Assembly: GCF_001428545.1 (NCBI RefSeq)
Contig: NZ_LMHZ01000017.1
Location: forward strand, 47,812-111,811
Direction: 5' to 3'
Source of the DNA: Noviherbaspirillum sp. Root189
GTDB lineage: Bacteria; Pseudomonadota; Gammaproteobacteria; Burkholderiales; Burkholderiaceae_D
DNA length: 64,000 nucleotides
Shown here: piece by piece, positions 1 to 7,845 of the stretch
How the letters are laid out: every line of letters starts with the position of its first letter
Numbering within the stretch: the stretch's first letter is position 1
Translations under genes and position numbers: made by a program
The notes under the pieces: generated by a model
Databases searched by the model: none
Told to the model about the DNA's origin: nothing
What the model saw: the letters and a program-made list of their open reading frames with translations, nothing else

Positions 1-1
1 G

Positions 2-2092
2 CAGCAGGTCGCGACACAGGGCATCGCGCAGGAACGCATCAGTCTCGTCCGGCGCGCTCACCTTCGTTACGAAGGAACGGACGCTGCATTGGTGGTCGAT
101 TACGTGGACGTGCCTGGAATGCAGGCAGCGTTCGAGGCCGCCTACCGGCAGCGCTACAGCTTTCTGATGCCGGACAAGCCGCTCATCATTGAAGCCCTAT
201 CGGTGGAGGCGATTGGCCGGAGCGGCGAGCAGGCACGGGCTCCCGACGTTACGCAGGCAAGCGCCGGTACATTGCCCGCAGCCACCGCGACTGTGCGCAT
301 GTATTCGGGCGGCCGATACCATGACACGCCGGTGTACCGACGGGAAAACCTGGGCGCCGGACTCCGCATTGCCGGTCCCGCTATCGTTTCCGATGCCAAT
401 GCCACGACGGTGGTGGAACCTGAATGGCAGATGGAAACCCTGCCGGGTGGCGAATTCCTCCTCACGCGTGCCGCGCAACGCGCACAGCGTTTTGCGATTG
501 GCACCGCGGTCGATCCAGTGATGCTTGAAATTTTCAACAACCTGTTCATGTCGATCGCGGAACAAATGGGCGCAACACTTGCGAACACCGCATTCTCGGT
601 CAACATAAAGGAACGACTCGATTTCTCGTGCGCGCTTTTCGACGTCGACGGTAGCCTTATTGCGAATGCGCCGCACATGCCGGTGCATCTCGGTTCGATG
701 GGCGAGAGTATCAAGACCGTCATCCGAAAAAACGCGGGATGCATACGACCCGGGGACACTTATGTGCTGAATGACCCCTACAACGGTGGCACACACCTGC
801 CCGACGTTACTGTCGTCACGCCGGTATTTGACGAAGCGGAACAGGACCTGCTGTTTTTCGTTGCGTCGCGCGGCCATCATGCGGACATCGGCGGCATCAC
901 GCCCGGCTCAATGCCGCCGAACAGCAAGTCAGTTGAAGAAGAAGGTGTGCTGCTGGACAATTTCAAGCTTGTCGAGAGCGGGCACCTGCGCGAGCGCGAG
1001 TTACGTGAACTGCTCAGTGGAGGCCGCTATCCTACCCGCAATCCGGATCAGAATGTCGCCGACCTGCGCGCACAGATCGCCGCCAATGAGAAGGGCGTCG
1101 CCGAACTGCGGCGCATGGTACGGGAGTTCGGCCTAGAAGTGGTCAGGGCTTACATGAAGCACGTGCAGGACAACGCGGAAGAAGCGGTGCGCCGCGTCAT
1201 CGGCGTGCTGAAAGACGGCGAATTTGCCTACGAAATGGACAACGGCGCAACCATTCGGGTAGCCGTCAAGGTCAACAGCGAAGCGCGTAGCGCAGTCATC
1301 GACTTCACCGGCACGTCAGATCAGCTGCCGAACAACTTTAATGCACCGTCAGCCGTATGTATGGCCGCGGTACTGTATGTGTTCCGCACACTGGTCGACG
1401 ACGAGATCCCGATGAATGCCGGCTGCCTGAAGCCGCTGCAGGTCATCATTCCTGAAGGCTCGATGCTCAATCCACACGTTCCCGCCGCTACCGTCGCCGG
1501 CAACGTCGAGACGTCGCAATGCATTACCGATGCGCTGTATGGCGCGCTCGGCGTCATGGCAGCCGCACAGGGGACCATGAACAATTTCACGTTTGGTAAC
1601 GCCCGGTACCAGTACTACGAGACCATCTCGGGCGGTTCCGGTGCGGGCCTGCTTGGCAAAGACGAACGTGGCGAGCTGCTTTGCTTCGACGGTACCGATG
1701 TGGTTCAGACGCACATGACCAACTCCCGTCTTACCGATCCCGAAGTACTGGAATGGCGCTTCCCTGTCTTGCTGGAGAGCTTCGAAATCCGTACTGGAAC
1801 TGGCGGCGCCGGGCAAGGCACTGGCGGAAATGGCGCAATCCGTCGCATTCGCTTCCTCGAACCAATGACGGCGTCCATCCTGTCGAACCGACGACGTATT
1901 CCTCCGTTTGGACTGGCGGGAGGAGCGCCGGGAGTCGGCGGCCTCAACTATGTGGAGCGACGGGACGGTACGCGCATTGACCTTGGCGCGACCGATTCAA
2001 TCGAGATGCTGCCCGGCGATGTGTTTGTCGTCGAAACGCCAGGCGGCGGCGGGTTCGGTCCGCCGCGCGTGGCCAAAGCCGGACAACATTGA
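2..2092 (+). CDS. 5-oxoprolinase / hydantoinase HyuA-HyuB fusion, 5' truncated by the window edge
   Basis: The reading frame is open from base 2, so the start lies outside the window. The first part, up to about base 500, matches the C-terminal tail of a HyuA (hydantoinase A/oxoprolinase) domain. From about base 514 the HyuB domain begins (DPVMLEIFNNLF) and runs to the end, with typical HyuB motifs such as LNDPYNGGTHLPD, SRGHHADIGG and a glycine-rich end PGGGGFGPP. Known members hydrolyse 5-oxo-L-proline or hydantoins with ATP in the cytoplasm. The fused A+B order is that of eukaryote-type 5-oxoprolinases and of many proteobacterial homologues. The stop overlaps the start of the EamA transporter, suggesting translational coupling and perhaps export of a related metabolite. 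The exact substrate cannot be read from the sequence. Confidence 0.9.
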   Translation, partial: QQVATQGIAQERISLVRRAHLRYEGTDAALVVDYVDVPGMQAAFEAAYRQRYSFLMPDKPLIIEALSVEAIGRSGEQARAPDVTQASAGTLPAATATVRMYSGGRYHDTPVYRRENLGAGLRIAGPAIVSDANATTVVEPEWQMETLPGGEFLLTRAAQRAQRFAIGTAVDPVMLEIFNNLFMSIAEQMGATLANTAFSVNIKERLDFSCALFDVDGSLIANAPHMPVHLGSMGESIKTVIRKNAGCIRPGDTYVLNDPYNGGTHLPDVTVVTPVFDEAEQDLLFFVASRGHHADIGGITPGSMPPNSKSVEEEGVLLDNFKLVESGHLRERELRELLSGGRYPTRNPDQNVADLRAQIAANEKGVAELRRMVREFGLEVVRAYMKHVQDNAEEAVRRVIGVLKDGEFAYEMDNGATIRVAVKVNSEARSAVIDFTGTSDQLPNNFNAPSAVCMAAVLYVFRTLVDDEIPMNAGCLKPLQVIIPEGSMLNPHVPAATVAGNVETSQCITDALYGALGVMAAAQGTMNNFTFGNARYQYYETISGGSGAGLLGKDERGELLCFDGTDVVQTHMTNSRLTDPEVLEWRFPVLLESFEIRTGTGGAGQGTGGNGAIRRIRFLEPMTASILSNRRRIPPFGLAGGAPGVGGLNYVERRDGTRIDLGATDSIEMLPGDVFVVETPGGGGFGPPRVAKAGQH

Positions 2093-2979
2093 GTCATCAA
2101 AAATTGAACAAAAACGCAATATTTATTCATGTCGCTGGTTTATGGACACTCTCCACGCTGGATGCTTCGGCAAAGTGGCTGGTTCTTGCAGGTGTGCCGG
2201 TGCTCATGGTGACATGGGTGCGCTACGTGATGCACATTGCCCTGATGACCGCGCTTGTGCTGCCATCGCAACGCAGCGCCATCTTCAAGACCCGGTCCTT
2301 GTCACGCCAGTTGATCCGCGGCTTGCTGATGGTATTGTCCACAGTGCTGTTCTTCTCGGTTCTCAGGCGTCTTCCGCTTGCCGAAGCAACCTCACTCAAT
2401 TTCATGGCCCCGTTGTTCCTGATGGCCATGGCGCCGTGGCTGCTTGATGAGACGCATCGATGGCACCGCTGGGTCGGCGTGGTGATGGGTTTTGCTGGTG
2501 TGCTGATCATCGTGCGCCCAGGATCGCCGCTTGATCCTGTTGGCGTCGCGCTTGGTCTGCTGACGGCACTCACGTTTGCCTTTTTTCAGATCGCCACGCG
2601 TCGCGTCGCGCATGATCACCCGTTAACGACAAATTACTATGGCGGTCTTTTCGGCTCGGTCGCGTTGACACTGGCGTTACCATGGTTTTGGAAAACACCG
2701 GAGCTGTCGCCAGGACAGTGGTTGCTGTTGATGTCTACCGGCGTTACCGGGTTTGTCGGTCACTTGATGCAGATTATGGCGTACAGCAAAGCACAGGCGA
2801 CACTGCTTGCACCGTTCAGCTATTTGCAGATCATCGCGGCGGTCGCGCTCGGCTGGCTGGTGTTCGGCCAGCTGCCGGATCTGACCACGGTGTTTGGCAT
2901 TGCCCTGATCGGCCTCGCGGGACTTGCCGTGGTGTTATGGGAAACGCGGATGGCGTTCTCGCGGACGGTGAAGCAGTAA
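2089..2979 (+). CDS. EamA-family (DMT) inner-membrane transporter
   Basis: A 296-residue protein with about ten hydrophobic segments in two EamA repeats, the usual size and layout of drug/metabolite transporters of the RhaT/YdcZ type. The start is a TTG at 2089 that overlaps the TGA of the oxoprolinase gene (TTGA), so it is probably translated by coupling; no other in-frame start lies near. The first repeat holds a short acidic/basic motif DETHRWHRWVG between membrane segments, as in S-adenosylmethionine or amino-acid metabolite exporters of this family. The substrate is unknown. The gene ends before a long palindrome that separates it from the convergent gdhA. Confidence 0.85.
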   Translation: MSHQKLNKNAIFIHVAGLWTLSTLDASAKWLVLAGVPVLMVTWVRYVMHIALMTALVLPSQRSAIFKTRSLSRQLIRGLLMVLSTVLFFSVLRRLPLAEATSLNFMAPLFLMAMAPWLLDETHRWHRWVGVVMGFAGVLIIVRPGSPLDPVGVALGLLTALTFAFFQIATRRVAHDHPLTTNYYGGLFGSVALTLALPWFWKTPELSPGQWLLLMSTGVTGFVGHLMQIMAYSKAQATLLAPFSYLQIIAAVALGWLVFGQLPDLTTVFGIALIGLAGLAVVLWETRMAFSRTVKQ

Positions 2980-3017
2980 TAGTCTGTGTCCGGTCCGACG
3001 TGAGCGGATCCGGGCTG

Positions 3018-3052
3018 GTTTCTTCCTGTACCTGCCAGGTACAGGAAGAAAC
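3018..3052. terminator. Perfect 17-bp inverted repeat between convergent genes
   Basis: The arms 3018-3034 and 3036-3052 are exact reverse complements (GTTTCTTCCTGTACCTG and its complement) around a single base. It lies between the 3' ends of the EamA gene (2979) and gdhA (3072), the right place for a bidirectional transcription stop. There is no clear T-run on either side, so it is not a textbook intrinsic terminator. Confidence 0.5.
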
Positions 3053-3071
3053 AGGCAGATGCGCTTGACGT

Positions 3072-4415
3072 TTAAATGACGCCTTGGGCCAGCATTGCGT
3101 CCGCCACTTTGACGAAACCGGCGATGTTTGCTCCGTCCACATAACTAAGGCTGCCATCTGCACGCTTGCCGTACTCCAGGCAGGCTGCGTGGATGGCTTG
3201 CATGATCTGCAGCAGGCGGCCATCTACCTCTTCACGCGGCCAGGAAATGCGCTCCGCGTTCTGGCTCATCTCCAGGCCGGACGTGGCGACACCTCCGGCA
3301 TTGCTGGCCTTGCCTGGCGCATAGAGAACACCGGCTGCTTCGAATGCTTTTGCAGCATCAATGGTCGACGGCATGTTGGCGCCTTCGGCCACGCACAGTA
3401 CGCTGTTCCTGATGAGAGTCGCAGCATCATTGGCATCCAGTTCATTTTGGGTCGCGCATGGTAGCGCCACATCCACCGGAACATGCCATGGGCGCACACC
3501 GGGCTCGAAGCGCGTGCCGGTACGTCCGGCATAATCGCTGACGCGGCCATAAAGATGGTTCTTCACTTCCATCAAAATGGCGAGCTTTTCGGGGGTGAAG
3601 CCGTCTTCATCGATGATGGTGCCGCTGGAGTCGGACACCGTAATGACCTTTGCACCAAGGGCCATGGCTTTTTCCACCGCGTACTGCGCGACATTGCCTG
3701 AACCGGAGACACTAACGCGCAGACCGTCAAACGATCGGCCACGCGTCTTGAGCATTTCATCTGCAAAATATACGGTGCCATAACCAGTAGCCTCGGGACG
3801 GATCAGCGAACCGCCGAAGCTCAAGCCTTTGCCGGTGAATACGCAGTCAGCACGGTTGGTCAGTTTCTTCATCATGCCGGTCATGTAACCCACTTCGCGG
3901 CCACCTACGCCAATGTCACCGGCAGGAACGTCGGTATCGGCGCCGACATGGCGAAACAGTTCGCTTACGAAGGCTTGGCAGAAGCGCATGACCTCGCCTG
4001 GGCTCTTGCCTTTTGGGTCGAAATCCGACCCGCCTTTGCCCCCACCCATAGGCAGCGTGGTCAACGCATTCTTGAAGGTTTGCTCGAAGGCCAGGAATTT
4101 CAGGACTGACAGGTTGACGGTCGGATGGAAGCGCAGGCCGCCCTTATAGGGGCCGATCGCCATGCTGTGCTGAATGCGATAGCCGCGATTGACTTGGACC
4201 TGGCCGTGATCATCCACCCAGGAAACACGAAACATCACTACGCGCTCAGGCTCCACCAGGCGGTCAAGCAGACCTTGATCGGCATATTTCGGATGCTTCT
4301 CAATGTAAGGCCACAAGCTTTCCATGACTTCTGTGACTGCCTGAAGGAATTCAGGTTGACCGGAATTGCGGTCAGCAACATGTTGCAAGAACTGGTGCGC
4401 TGAAGCGTACTTCAT
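3072..4415 (-). CDS. gdhA: NADP-type glutamate dehydrogenase
   Basis: 447 residues, the same length as the hexameric NADP-dependent enzyme of enterobacteria. It forms glutamate from 2-oxoglutarate and ammonium in the cytoplasm. The N-terminal dimerisation/substrate domain has the motif PMGGGKGGSDFDPKGKSPGE at residues 122-141, with the catalytic lysine near 127. A Rossmann domain follows, with VSGSGNVAQYAVEKA near 236. The ATG at 4415 was chosen because it gives the family N-terminus MKYASAHQFL; an in-frame start 19 codons upstream would add a tail not seen in the family. The gene stands alone, convergent with the EamA gene. Upstream is about 330 bp before the SWIB gene, which reads the other way. 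Confidence 0.97.
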   Translation of the reverse strand: MKYASAHQFLQHVADRNSGQPEFLQAVTEVMESLWPYIEKHPKYADQGLLDRLVEPERVVMFRVSWVDDHGQVQVNRGYRIQHSMAIGPYKGGLRFHPTVNLSVLKFLAFEQTFKNALTTLPMGGGKGGSDFDPKGKSPGEVMRFCQAFVSELFRHVGADTDVPAGDIGVGGREVGYMTGMMKKLTNRADCVFTGKGLSFGGSLIRPEATGYGTVYFADEMLKTRGRSFDGLRVSVSGSGNVAQYAVEKAMALGAKVITVSDSSGTIIDEDGFTPEKLAILMEVKNHLYGRVSDYAGRTGTRFEPGVRPWHVPVDVALPCATQNELDANDAATLIRNSVLCVAEGANMPSTIDAAKAFEAAGVLYAPGKASNAGGVATSGLEMSQNAERISWPREEVDGRLLQIMQAIHAACLEYGKRADGSLSYVDGANIAGFVKVADAMLAQGVI

Positions 4416-4678
4416 ATCGGATTCCAAAAGAAAGAAAAGATTTAAAACCTTATTTTCGCATGATTGATGCACCAGGATAGTGCACTTCTTTTATCCTGAT
4501 CTATAGTTGATATGTTCGTTCCTCGCATTAATTGTCGTTATTACCTATGGATGTGATTACCGGAGAAGAATTAGGTGATGTAAATAAATAATCATTTTGC
4601 AAGGCTAGCCCCGTCCACTTACCGAAGTCGGTTAGAATCGACAGTACGTACCGGATTCTCCGGCGTCCATGGCACGAG

Positions 4679-4715
4679 CCCCGCCGAGAAGTCCCACGCG
4701 GGGTTTTGTGTTTTT
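4679..4715 (+). terminator. Intrinsic terminator or attenuator in the SWIB leader
   Basis: CCCCGC at 4679-4684 pairs with GCGGGG at 4698-4703 and is followed by TTTTGTGTTTTT. This is a good Rho-independent terminator on the plus strand, yet no gene ends upstream on this strand: gdhA starts at 4415 on the other strand. It sits 29 bp before the SWIB start. It could end a small RNA starting near a TAGAAT box at 4633-4638, or act as an attenuator for the SWIB gene. Confidence 0.6.
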
Positions 4716-4743
4716 GGAATTTAGTGCATTTTTGGAGTATGTG

Positions 4744-5019
4744 ATGGCTACAGCAGCGAAGAAGGAAAGCAAACCAAATGCCGGTTTCATGAAACCCGTG
4801 ACGCCTTCCGCCGTACTCGCGGACGTGGTCGGTTCGGCGGCTATGCCACGTACCGAGGTAACGAAAAAGGTATGGGATTACATCAAGGAGCACAATCTGC
4901 AAGATCCGGCCAACCGCCGCATGATCAATGCTGATGCAAAACTGGAAGCCGTATTCGAAGGAAAAAAACAGGTATCCATGTTTGAAATGACCAAGCTGAT
5001 TTCAAATCATTTGAAATAG
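4744..5019 (+). CDS. Small SWIB/MDM2-domain protein
   Basis: 91 residues. After a lysine- and alanine-rich N-terminus (MATAAKKESK) comes a complete SWIB/MDM2 fold, with landmarks MPRTEVTKKVWDYIKEHNLQ, DPANRRMINAD and the final FEMTKLISNHLK. Stand-alone SWIB proteins occur in chlamydiae and many beta- and gammaproteobacteria and are thought to bind DNA or chromatin-like complexes; their role in this group is not established. The start at ATG 4744 is set by GGAG at 4734-4737, six bases upstream. A longer in-frame reading from 4669 would run through the terminator stem and is rejected. Confidence 0.9.
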   Translation: MATAAKKESKPNAGFMKPVTPSAVLADVVGSAAMPRTEVTKKVWDYIKEHNLQDPANRRMINADAKLEAVFEGKKQVSMFEMTKLISNHLK

Positions 5020-5159
5020 CAGCCAGCTGGCTGTAACACTGCCTGTGCCAAGCTTGTCGCATCGCCGCGTCATCAATCATGGAGATGCGGGAGCGGCGGC
5101 GCAGGTCTGGGCGCCACTCATTCCACCTTATCACTACGTTGTATTTCCGAAGGAATCGC

Positions 5160-5669
5160 ATGACCGTTACCCTGTACTCCGCGTCCATTCCAGTTTTCAG
5201 GCAGATGCTGAACAGCCTCAGCGCAATTCTGGACAAGGCAGAACAGCACGCCACTGCAAAAAACATCGATCCCGATGCGCTGCTGCAAGCACGCCTTTTC
5301 CCTGACATGTTTCCATTGATCCGTCAGGTGCAGATAGCCGCGGATTTTGCCAGAGGCGTAGCGGCCCGGCTTTCTGGCGTAGATGTCCCCAAGTACGAAG
5401 ACAACGAAGTAACGTTCGCAGACCTGCAATCGTTACTCAGTAAAACCCTGGCGTTCATTGATGGCTTTGCGCCCGAACAAATCGATGGCAACGAAGACCG
5501 TGAAATCATTACGCGTCCCGGCACGCCAAAAGAAAAGAGATTCAATGGCCAGTCGTATTTGTTGAACTACGGTCTCCCGCAGTTTTTCTTCCATGTCACC
5601 ACGACCTACGCGATTTTGCGCCACAACGGTGTGGAAGTCGGTAAGCGGGATTATATGGGCGCGTACTAA
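5160..5669 (+). CDS. DUF1993 family protein
   Basis: 169 residues. The start at ATG 5160 follows AAGGAA at a normal distance and gives the family opening MTVTLYSASIPVFRQMLNSL. The whole length fits DUF1993: a four-helix, DinB-like bundle with the conserved stretches ARLFPDMFPLIRQVQIA in the first half and LPQFFFHVTTTYAILRHNGV near the end, finishing GKRDYMGAY. Function is unknown; the fold suggests a metal- or thiol-dependent enzyme of the DinB superfamily. It is a single gene about 140 bp after the SWIB gene. A 14-bp palindrome (CAGCCAGCTGGCTG) follows the SWIB stop. Confidence 0.85.
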   Translation: MTVTLYSASIPVFRQMLNSLSAILDKAEQHATAKNIDPDALLQARLFPDMFPLIRQVQIAADFARGVAARLSGVDVPKYEDNEVTFADLQSLLSKTLAFIDGFAPEQIDGNEDREIITRPGTPKEKRFNGQSYLLNYGLPQFFFHVTTTYAILRHNGVEVGKRDYMGAY

Positions 5670-5714
5670 AAGGCATAGGCTTTTCCGGACCGTAAAATGC
5701 ATCGCGGAGCATTG

Positions 5715-6082
5715 CTTGATACGGTACTTAATGTGACCTTCGAAAATCTCCGACAATGCCTGACTGCGGACTTCCGTCATGGTATTGCCGGCTGCCATGT
5801 CGTTGCTGACGTACAGGTTGCCAATGATGTTCACTGGAATGAAGGTCTGGGCGCCGTCGCGGAGACGGGTGTAGGGCAGGGCGCACGCGCCCCGCGCCAC
5901 ATCGCCTGAGTTCAGATTCACCAGTACACCAGTACTCCAGCGCCAATTTCGCCTTCCGGGTTGTAGAACGCAGGTAATTCAGGGTTGCGCATTGCGGCTG
6001 GCCATTTGCCATCGCCCTCCGATGCAAACCAACGTTCCTGCGGATAATGCACAAAAGGGCGGTTAGCAACGGTTTCACTCAT
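5715..6082 (-). pseudogene. ycaO: ycaO fragment, truncated at both ends and frameshifted
   Basis: Read on the minus strand from 6082, the translation begins MSETVANRPFVHYPQERWF and matches the E. coli YcaO segment beginning GETIANGPFVHYPNEKWF. After a frameshift it continues LNSGDVARGACALPYTR and PVNIIGNLYVSNDMAAGNT, again closely matching YcaO, up to LSEIFEGHIKYRIK. Roughly 120 residues of a protein of nearly 590 remain; both the N-terminal and the large C-terminal parts are missing. The frameshift is explained by an 8-bp tandem duplication at 5920-5935; removing one copy restores the frame. YcaO proteins activate peptide backbones or serve ribosomal protein S12 methylthiolation, but this copy cannot be functional. 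Confidence 0.85.
5920..5935. repeat. 8-bp tandem duplication that breaks the ycaO frame
   Basis: ACCAGTAC occurs at 5920-5927 and again directly at 5928-5935. On the minus strand this adds eight bases (GTACTGGT) and shifts the ycaO reading frame into a stop (TGG TGA). With one copy removed the translation reads GVLVNLNSGD without a break. Confidence 0.85.
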
Positions 6083-6245
6083 CCGCATTAAAACTCAACC
6101 GACGCATAGAGGGACGAGCAGCGCCAACAAAAATTAGCTGCCCGATGCAGGAAATCACGAGACGGAATGTGCAGAAAGAGGAGAAATGATCTTGTGCCAA
6201 GCCCTTGAATTTTTGTGACGGATCTCCATCTCAAAGATGTCTCCT

Positions 6246-6300
6246 CCACCTCCTCTTGGTGGATTTCGCCCGGTGCCTCTACAGGGACCCGGGCTTTTTT
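6246..6300 (+). terminator. Two consecutive hairpins ending in a T-run, with no gene upstream
   Basis: CCACC at 6246-6250 pairs with GGTGG at 6258-6262. Then GCCCGG at 6268-6273 pairs with CCGGGC at 6289-6294 and is followed by six T residues at 6295-6300. The second hairpin is a textbook intrinsic terminator on the plus strand. The nearest plus-strand coding gene ends at 5669, with a minus-strand pseudogene in between, so the pair may be the 3' end of a small RNA. The rest of 6083-6514 holds nothing else I recognise. Confidence 0.65.
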
Positions 6301-6514
6301 GCGTCAGCATTTTCGTAATCATCGAGAGAATAACCGCCCTTTCGCGATATAAGCCTAAACGGCAGTGGTGGCAAAGCGCGGACCATACGCTTTGGGTCAA
6401 TGCCTGAGAAAGGCTATTACATCGGACCGATATTTCCGGTTCGTCAGTCGATTGTCAGGTTCGGGGCGCAAGCTCAAATTAAACACATCCTTTCAAAACC
6501 ATCCGGAGACAAAC

Positions 6515-6685
6515 ATGACAAATGCAAAAACACTGGTAGCACCCGCCAAAACATGGGCAACCATGGACAATCGCGCAAAAGCGATTTTTCTTGCGAAGCT
6601 CACGCTGATGCTTTGTAGCTTTGGGTTTATCTTCGGCGGTGTCCTTGTCGAGGGGATGGTTTATGACAAGCTTCCCGACGCATAA
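6515..6685 (+). CDS. Small single-span membrane protein, unknown
   Basis: 56 residues starting at ATG 6515, with GGAG at 6505-6508 seven bases before it. The N-terminal half is polar (MTNAKTLVAPAKTWATMDNR) and the C-terminal half forms one membrane span (LTLMLCSFGFIFGGVLVEGM), ending VYDKLPDA. I do not recognise a family. Good ribosome binding site, a plausible membrane protein and a preceding gene-free 430 bp support a real gene, but no function can be given. Confidence 0.6.
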   Translation: MTNAKTLVAPAKTWATMDNRAKAIFLAKLTLMLCSFGFIFGGVLVEGMVYDKLPDA

Positions 6686-6775
6686 CGGACGACCTGCTTA
6701 GGTAGCCCTGAAAACAAAAGTCTAGAGCAGTACCAAAGCGATGGCACTTTTGCGCGTGCAGGCAAGAGCCATGCG

Positions 6776-7273
6776 TTAATCCAGAAGGGTCCGGGCCATC
6801 TCAAACCGCTCGGACCAATATCGATTGGTCAGCTTGTCTACCCGCACTCGGCCGCGGGCGTTAGGCGCATGAATGAACTCCCCTTTGCCAAGGTAAATTC
6901 CCACATGGGAAAACGGGCGACCCAAGGTATTGAAGAACACCAGGTCGCCAGCCCGAAGCTGGTCGAATCCCGTATCGCGCCCCTGGCGCGCAAGTGAAGC
7001 CGCATTTCCCGTCAGCGGCAGTCCGGCTGCCTCGCGGTACACGTAGGCGACCATCCCCGAGCAGTCCAGCCCCGCGTCCGGATTTTTTCCGCCAAAGCGA
7101 TATCCGGTACGCAGGAGCATCAATGCGTACATGGCTACTTCCTGTGCGGCGGGCGAGGCTTGTCGTTCATTCTGAAATGTGTCGACGGTGACCCGCTCCT
7201 TCGAAATGTGCGGCGTGCTGCTGCAGCCGACGAGGCTGAGAAGGAGGAGGGCAACAGGAACGGTTCGTCTCAT
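6776..7273 (-). CDS. NlpC/P60 family lipoprotein (murein endopeptidase)
   Basis: 165 residues. It begins with a lipoprotein signal MRRTVPVALLLLSLVGCSS, with lipobox LVGC and the lipidated cysteine at residue 17. An NlpC/P60 domain follows from about residue 45. The catalytic cysteine is in DCSGMVAYVY (about residue 71), the histidine in SHVGIYLG and the third polar residue in the HAPNARGRV segment. Such enzymes cut the D-gamma-glutamyl-meso-diaminopimelate bond in cell-wall peptides, like Spr/MepS and NlpC. Without a cell-wall binding domain it resembles small E. coli Spr-like hydrolases. It stands alone, divergent from the transport operon. Confidence 0.92.
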   Translation of the reverse strand: MRRTVPVALLLLSLVGCSSTPHISKERVTVDTFQNERQASPAAQEVAMYALMLLRTGYRFGGKNPDAGLDCSGMVAYVYREAAGLPLTGNAASLARQGRDTGFDQLRAGDLVFFNTLGRPFSHVGIYLGKGEFIHAPNARGRVRVDKLTNRYWSERFEMARTLLD

Positions 7274-7587
7274 GCAGGTCCATGTAGGTTTTTGGCAGTC
7301 GAATGATATCAGGCGCCAGACTTATTCTCTTTTCCAGTGACACAGAACGTGAAAACAAGACCTTTATTAAAGTGCCTTTAATCTTAACGATTACTTCTTG
7401 ATTATTTCTTGTAATTACCGCTCGAAAAAACGAGATCGCCTGCCTTCTCGAGGTAAACCGTCTTCGCTTCAATCGCCTTCGATACAGGGTTTGGCCACTT
7501 GTAATCAGCATTGCCTTTTCCAGGTGATTTGTTGGCTCGACGGTATGGCTGGCGTCAACGAGAAGGTTTGGTGTTACATCAAATTGC

Positions 7588-7611
7588 CATCGTTACTTGC
7601 AAGTAACGATG
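7588..7611. promoter_or_regulatory. Perfect 24-bp palindrome, probable TetR-type operator
   Basis: CATCGTTACTTG at 7588-7599 is followed directly by its exact reverse complement to 7611. The core GTTACTTGCAAGTAAC resembles a second, weaker palindrome at 7767-7782 (GTTACTCGCGAGTAGA). Both lie in the 570-bp gene-free stretch before the transport operon that encodes its own TetR regulator, so I infer that they are that regulator's binding sites. Confidence 0.7.
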
Positions 7612-7731
7612 CGACGTTCTGCGTTGTATTTATTATCAACTTCGTAGAATTGCCGTCGGAAGGCATCAAAAGGGCGGGAATCAGCCTTATTTCTATCCAT
7701 ATGTGTCTTCGAGATAAATTTTTTGAGCTAG

Positions 7732-7759
7732 TTGCACGAGCAATTTCCTGTGCTAGTAT
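7732..7759 (+). promoter_or_regulatory. Sigma-70 promoter of the transport operon
   Basis: TTGCAC at 7732-7737 and TAGTAT at 7754-7759 are 16 bp apart, with an extended -10 TG at 7751-7752. Transcription would start near 7766, directly at the second operator. The TTG start of the first gene is 80 bp downstream. Confidence 0.6.
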
Positions 7760-7766
7760 TGTCAAC

Positions 7767-7782
7767 GTTACTCGCGAGTAGA
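7767..7782. promoter_or_regulatory. Second operator-like palindrome over the predicted start site
   Basis: GTTACTCGCGAGTAGA shares the pattern GTTACTYGCRAGTA with the perfect palindrome at 7588-7611; its inner 12 bases (7769-7780) are exactly palindromic. It overlaps the inferred transcription start, the right place for repression. Confidence 0.6.
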
Positions 7783-7845
7783 TAAAAACAAAGGCGGGTG
7801 GCGCGGAATAAAAATCGAATGCACTGCACAAAAAAGGAGACAACC

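Noticed and set aside
197..880. Long minus-strand frame opposite the oxoprolinase gene
   Set aside because: Low-complexity translation without domain; the plus-strand HyuB match is clear.
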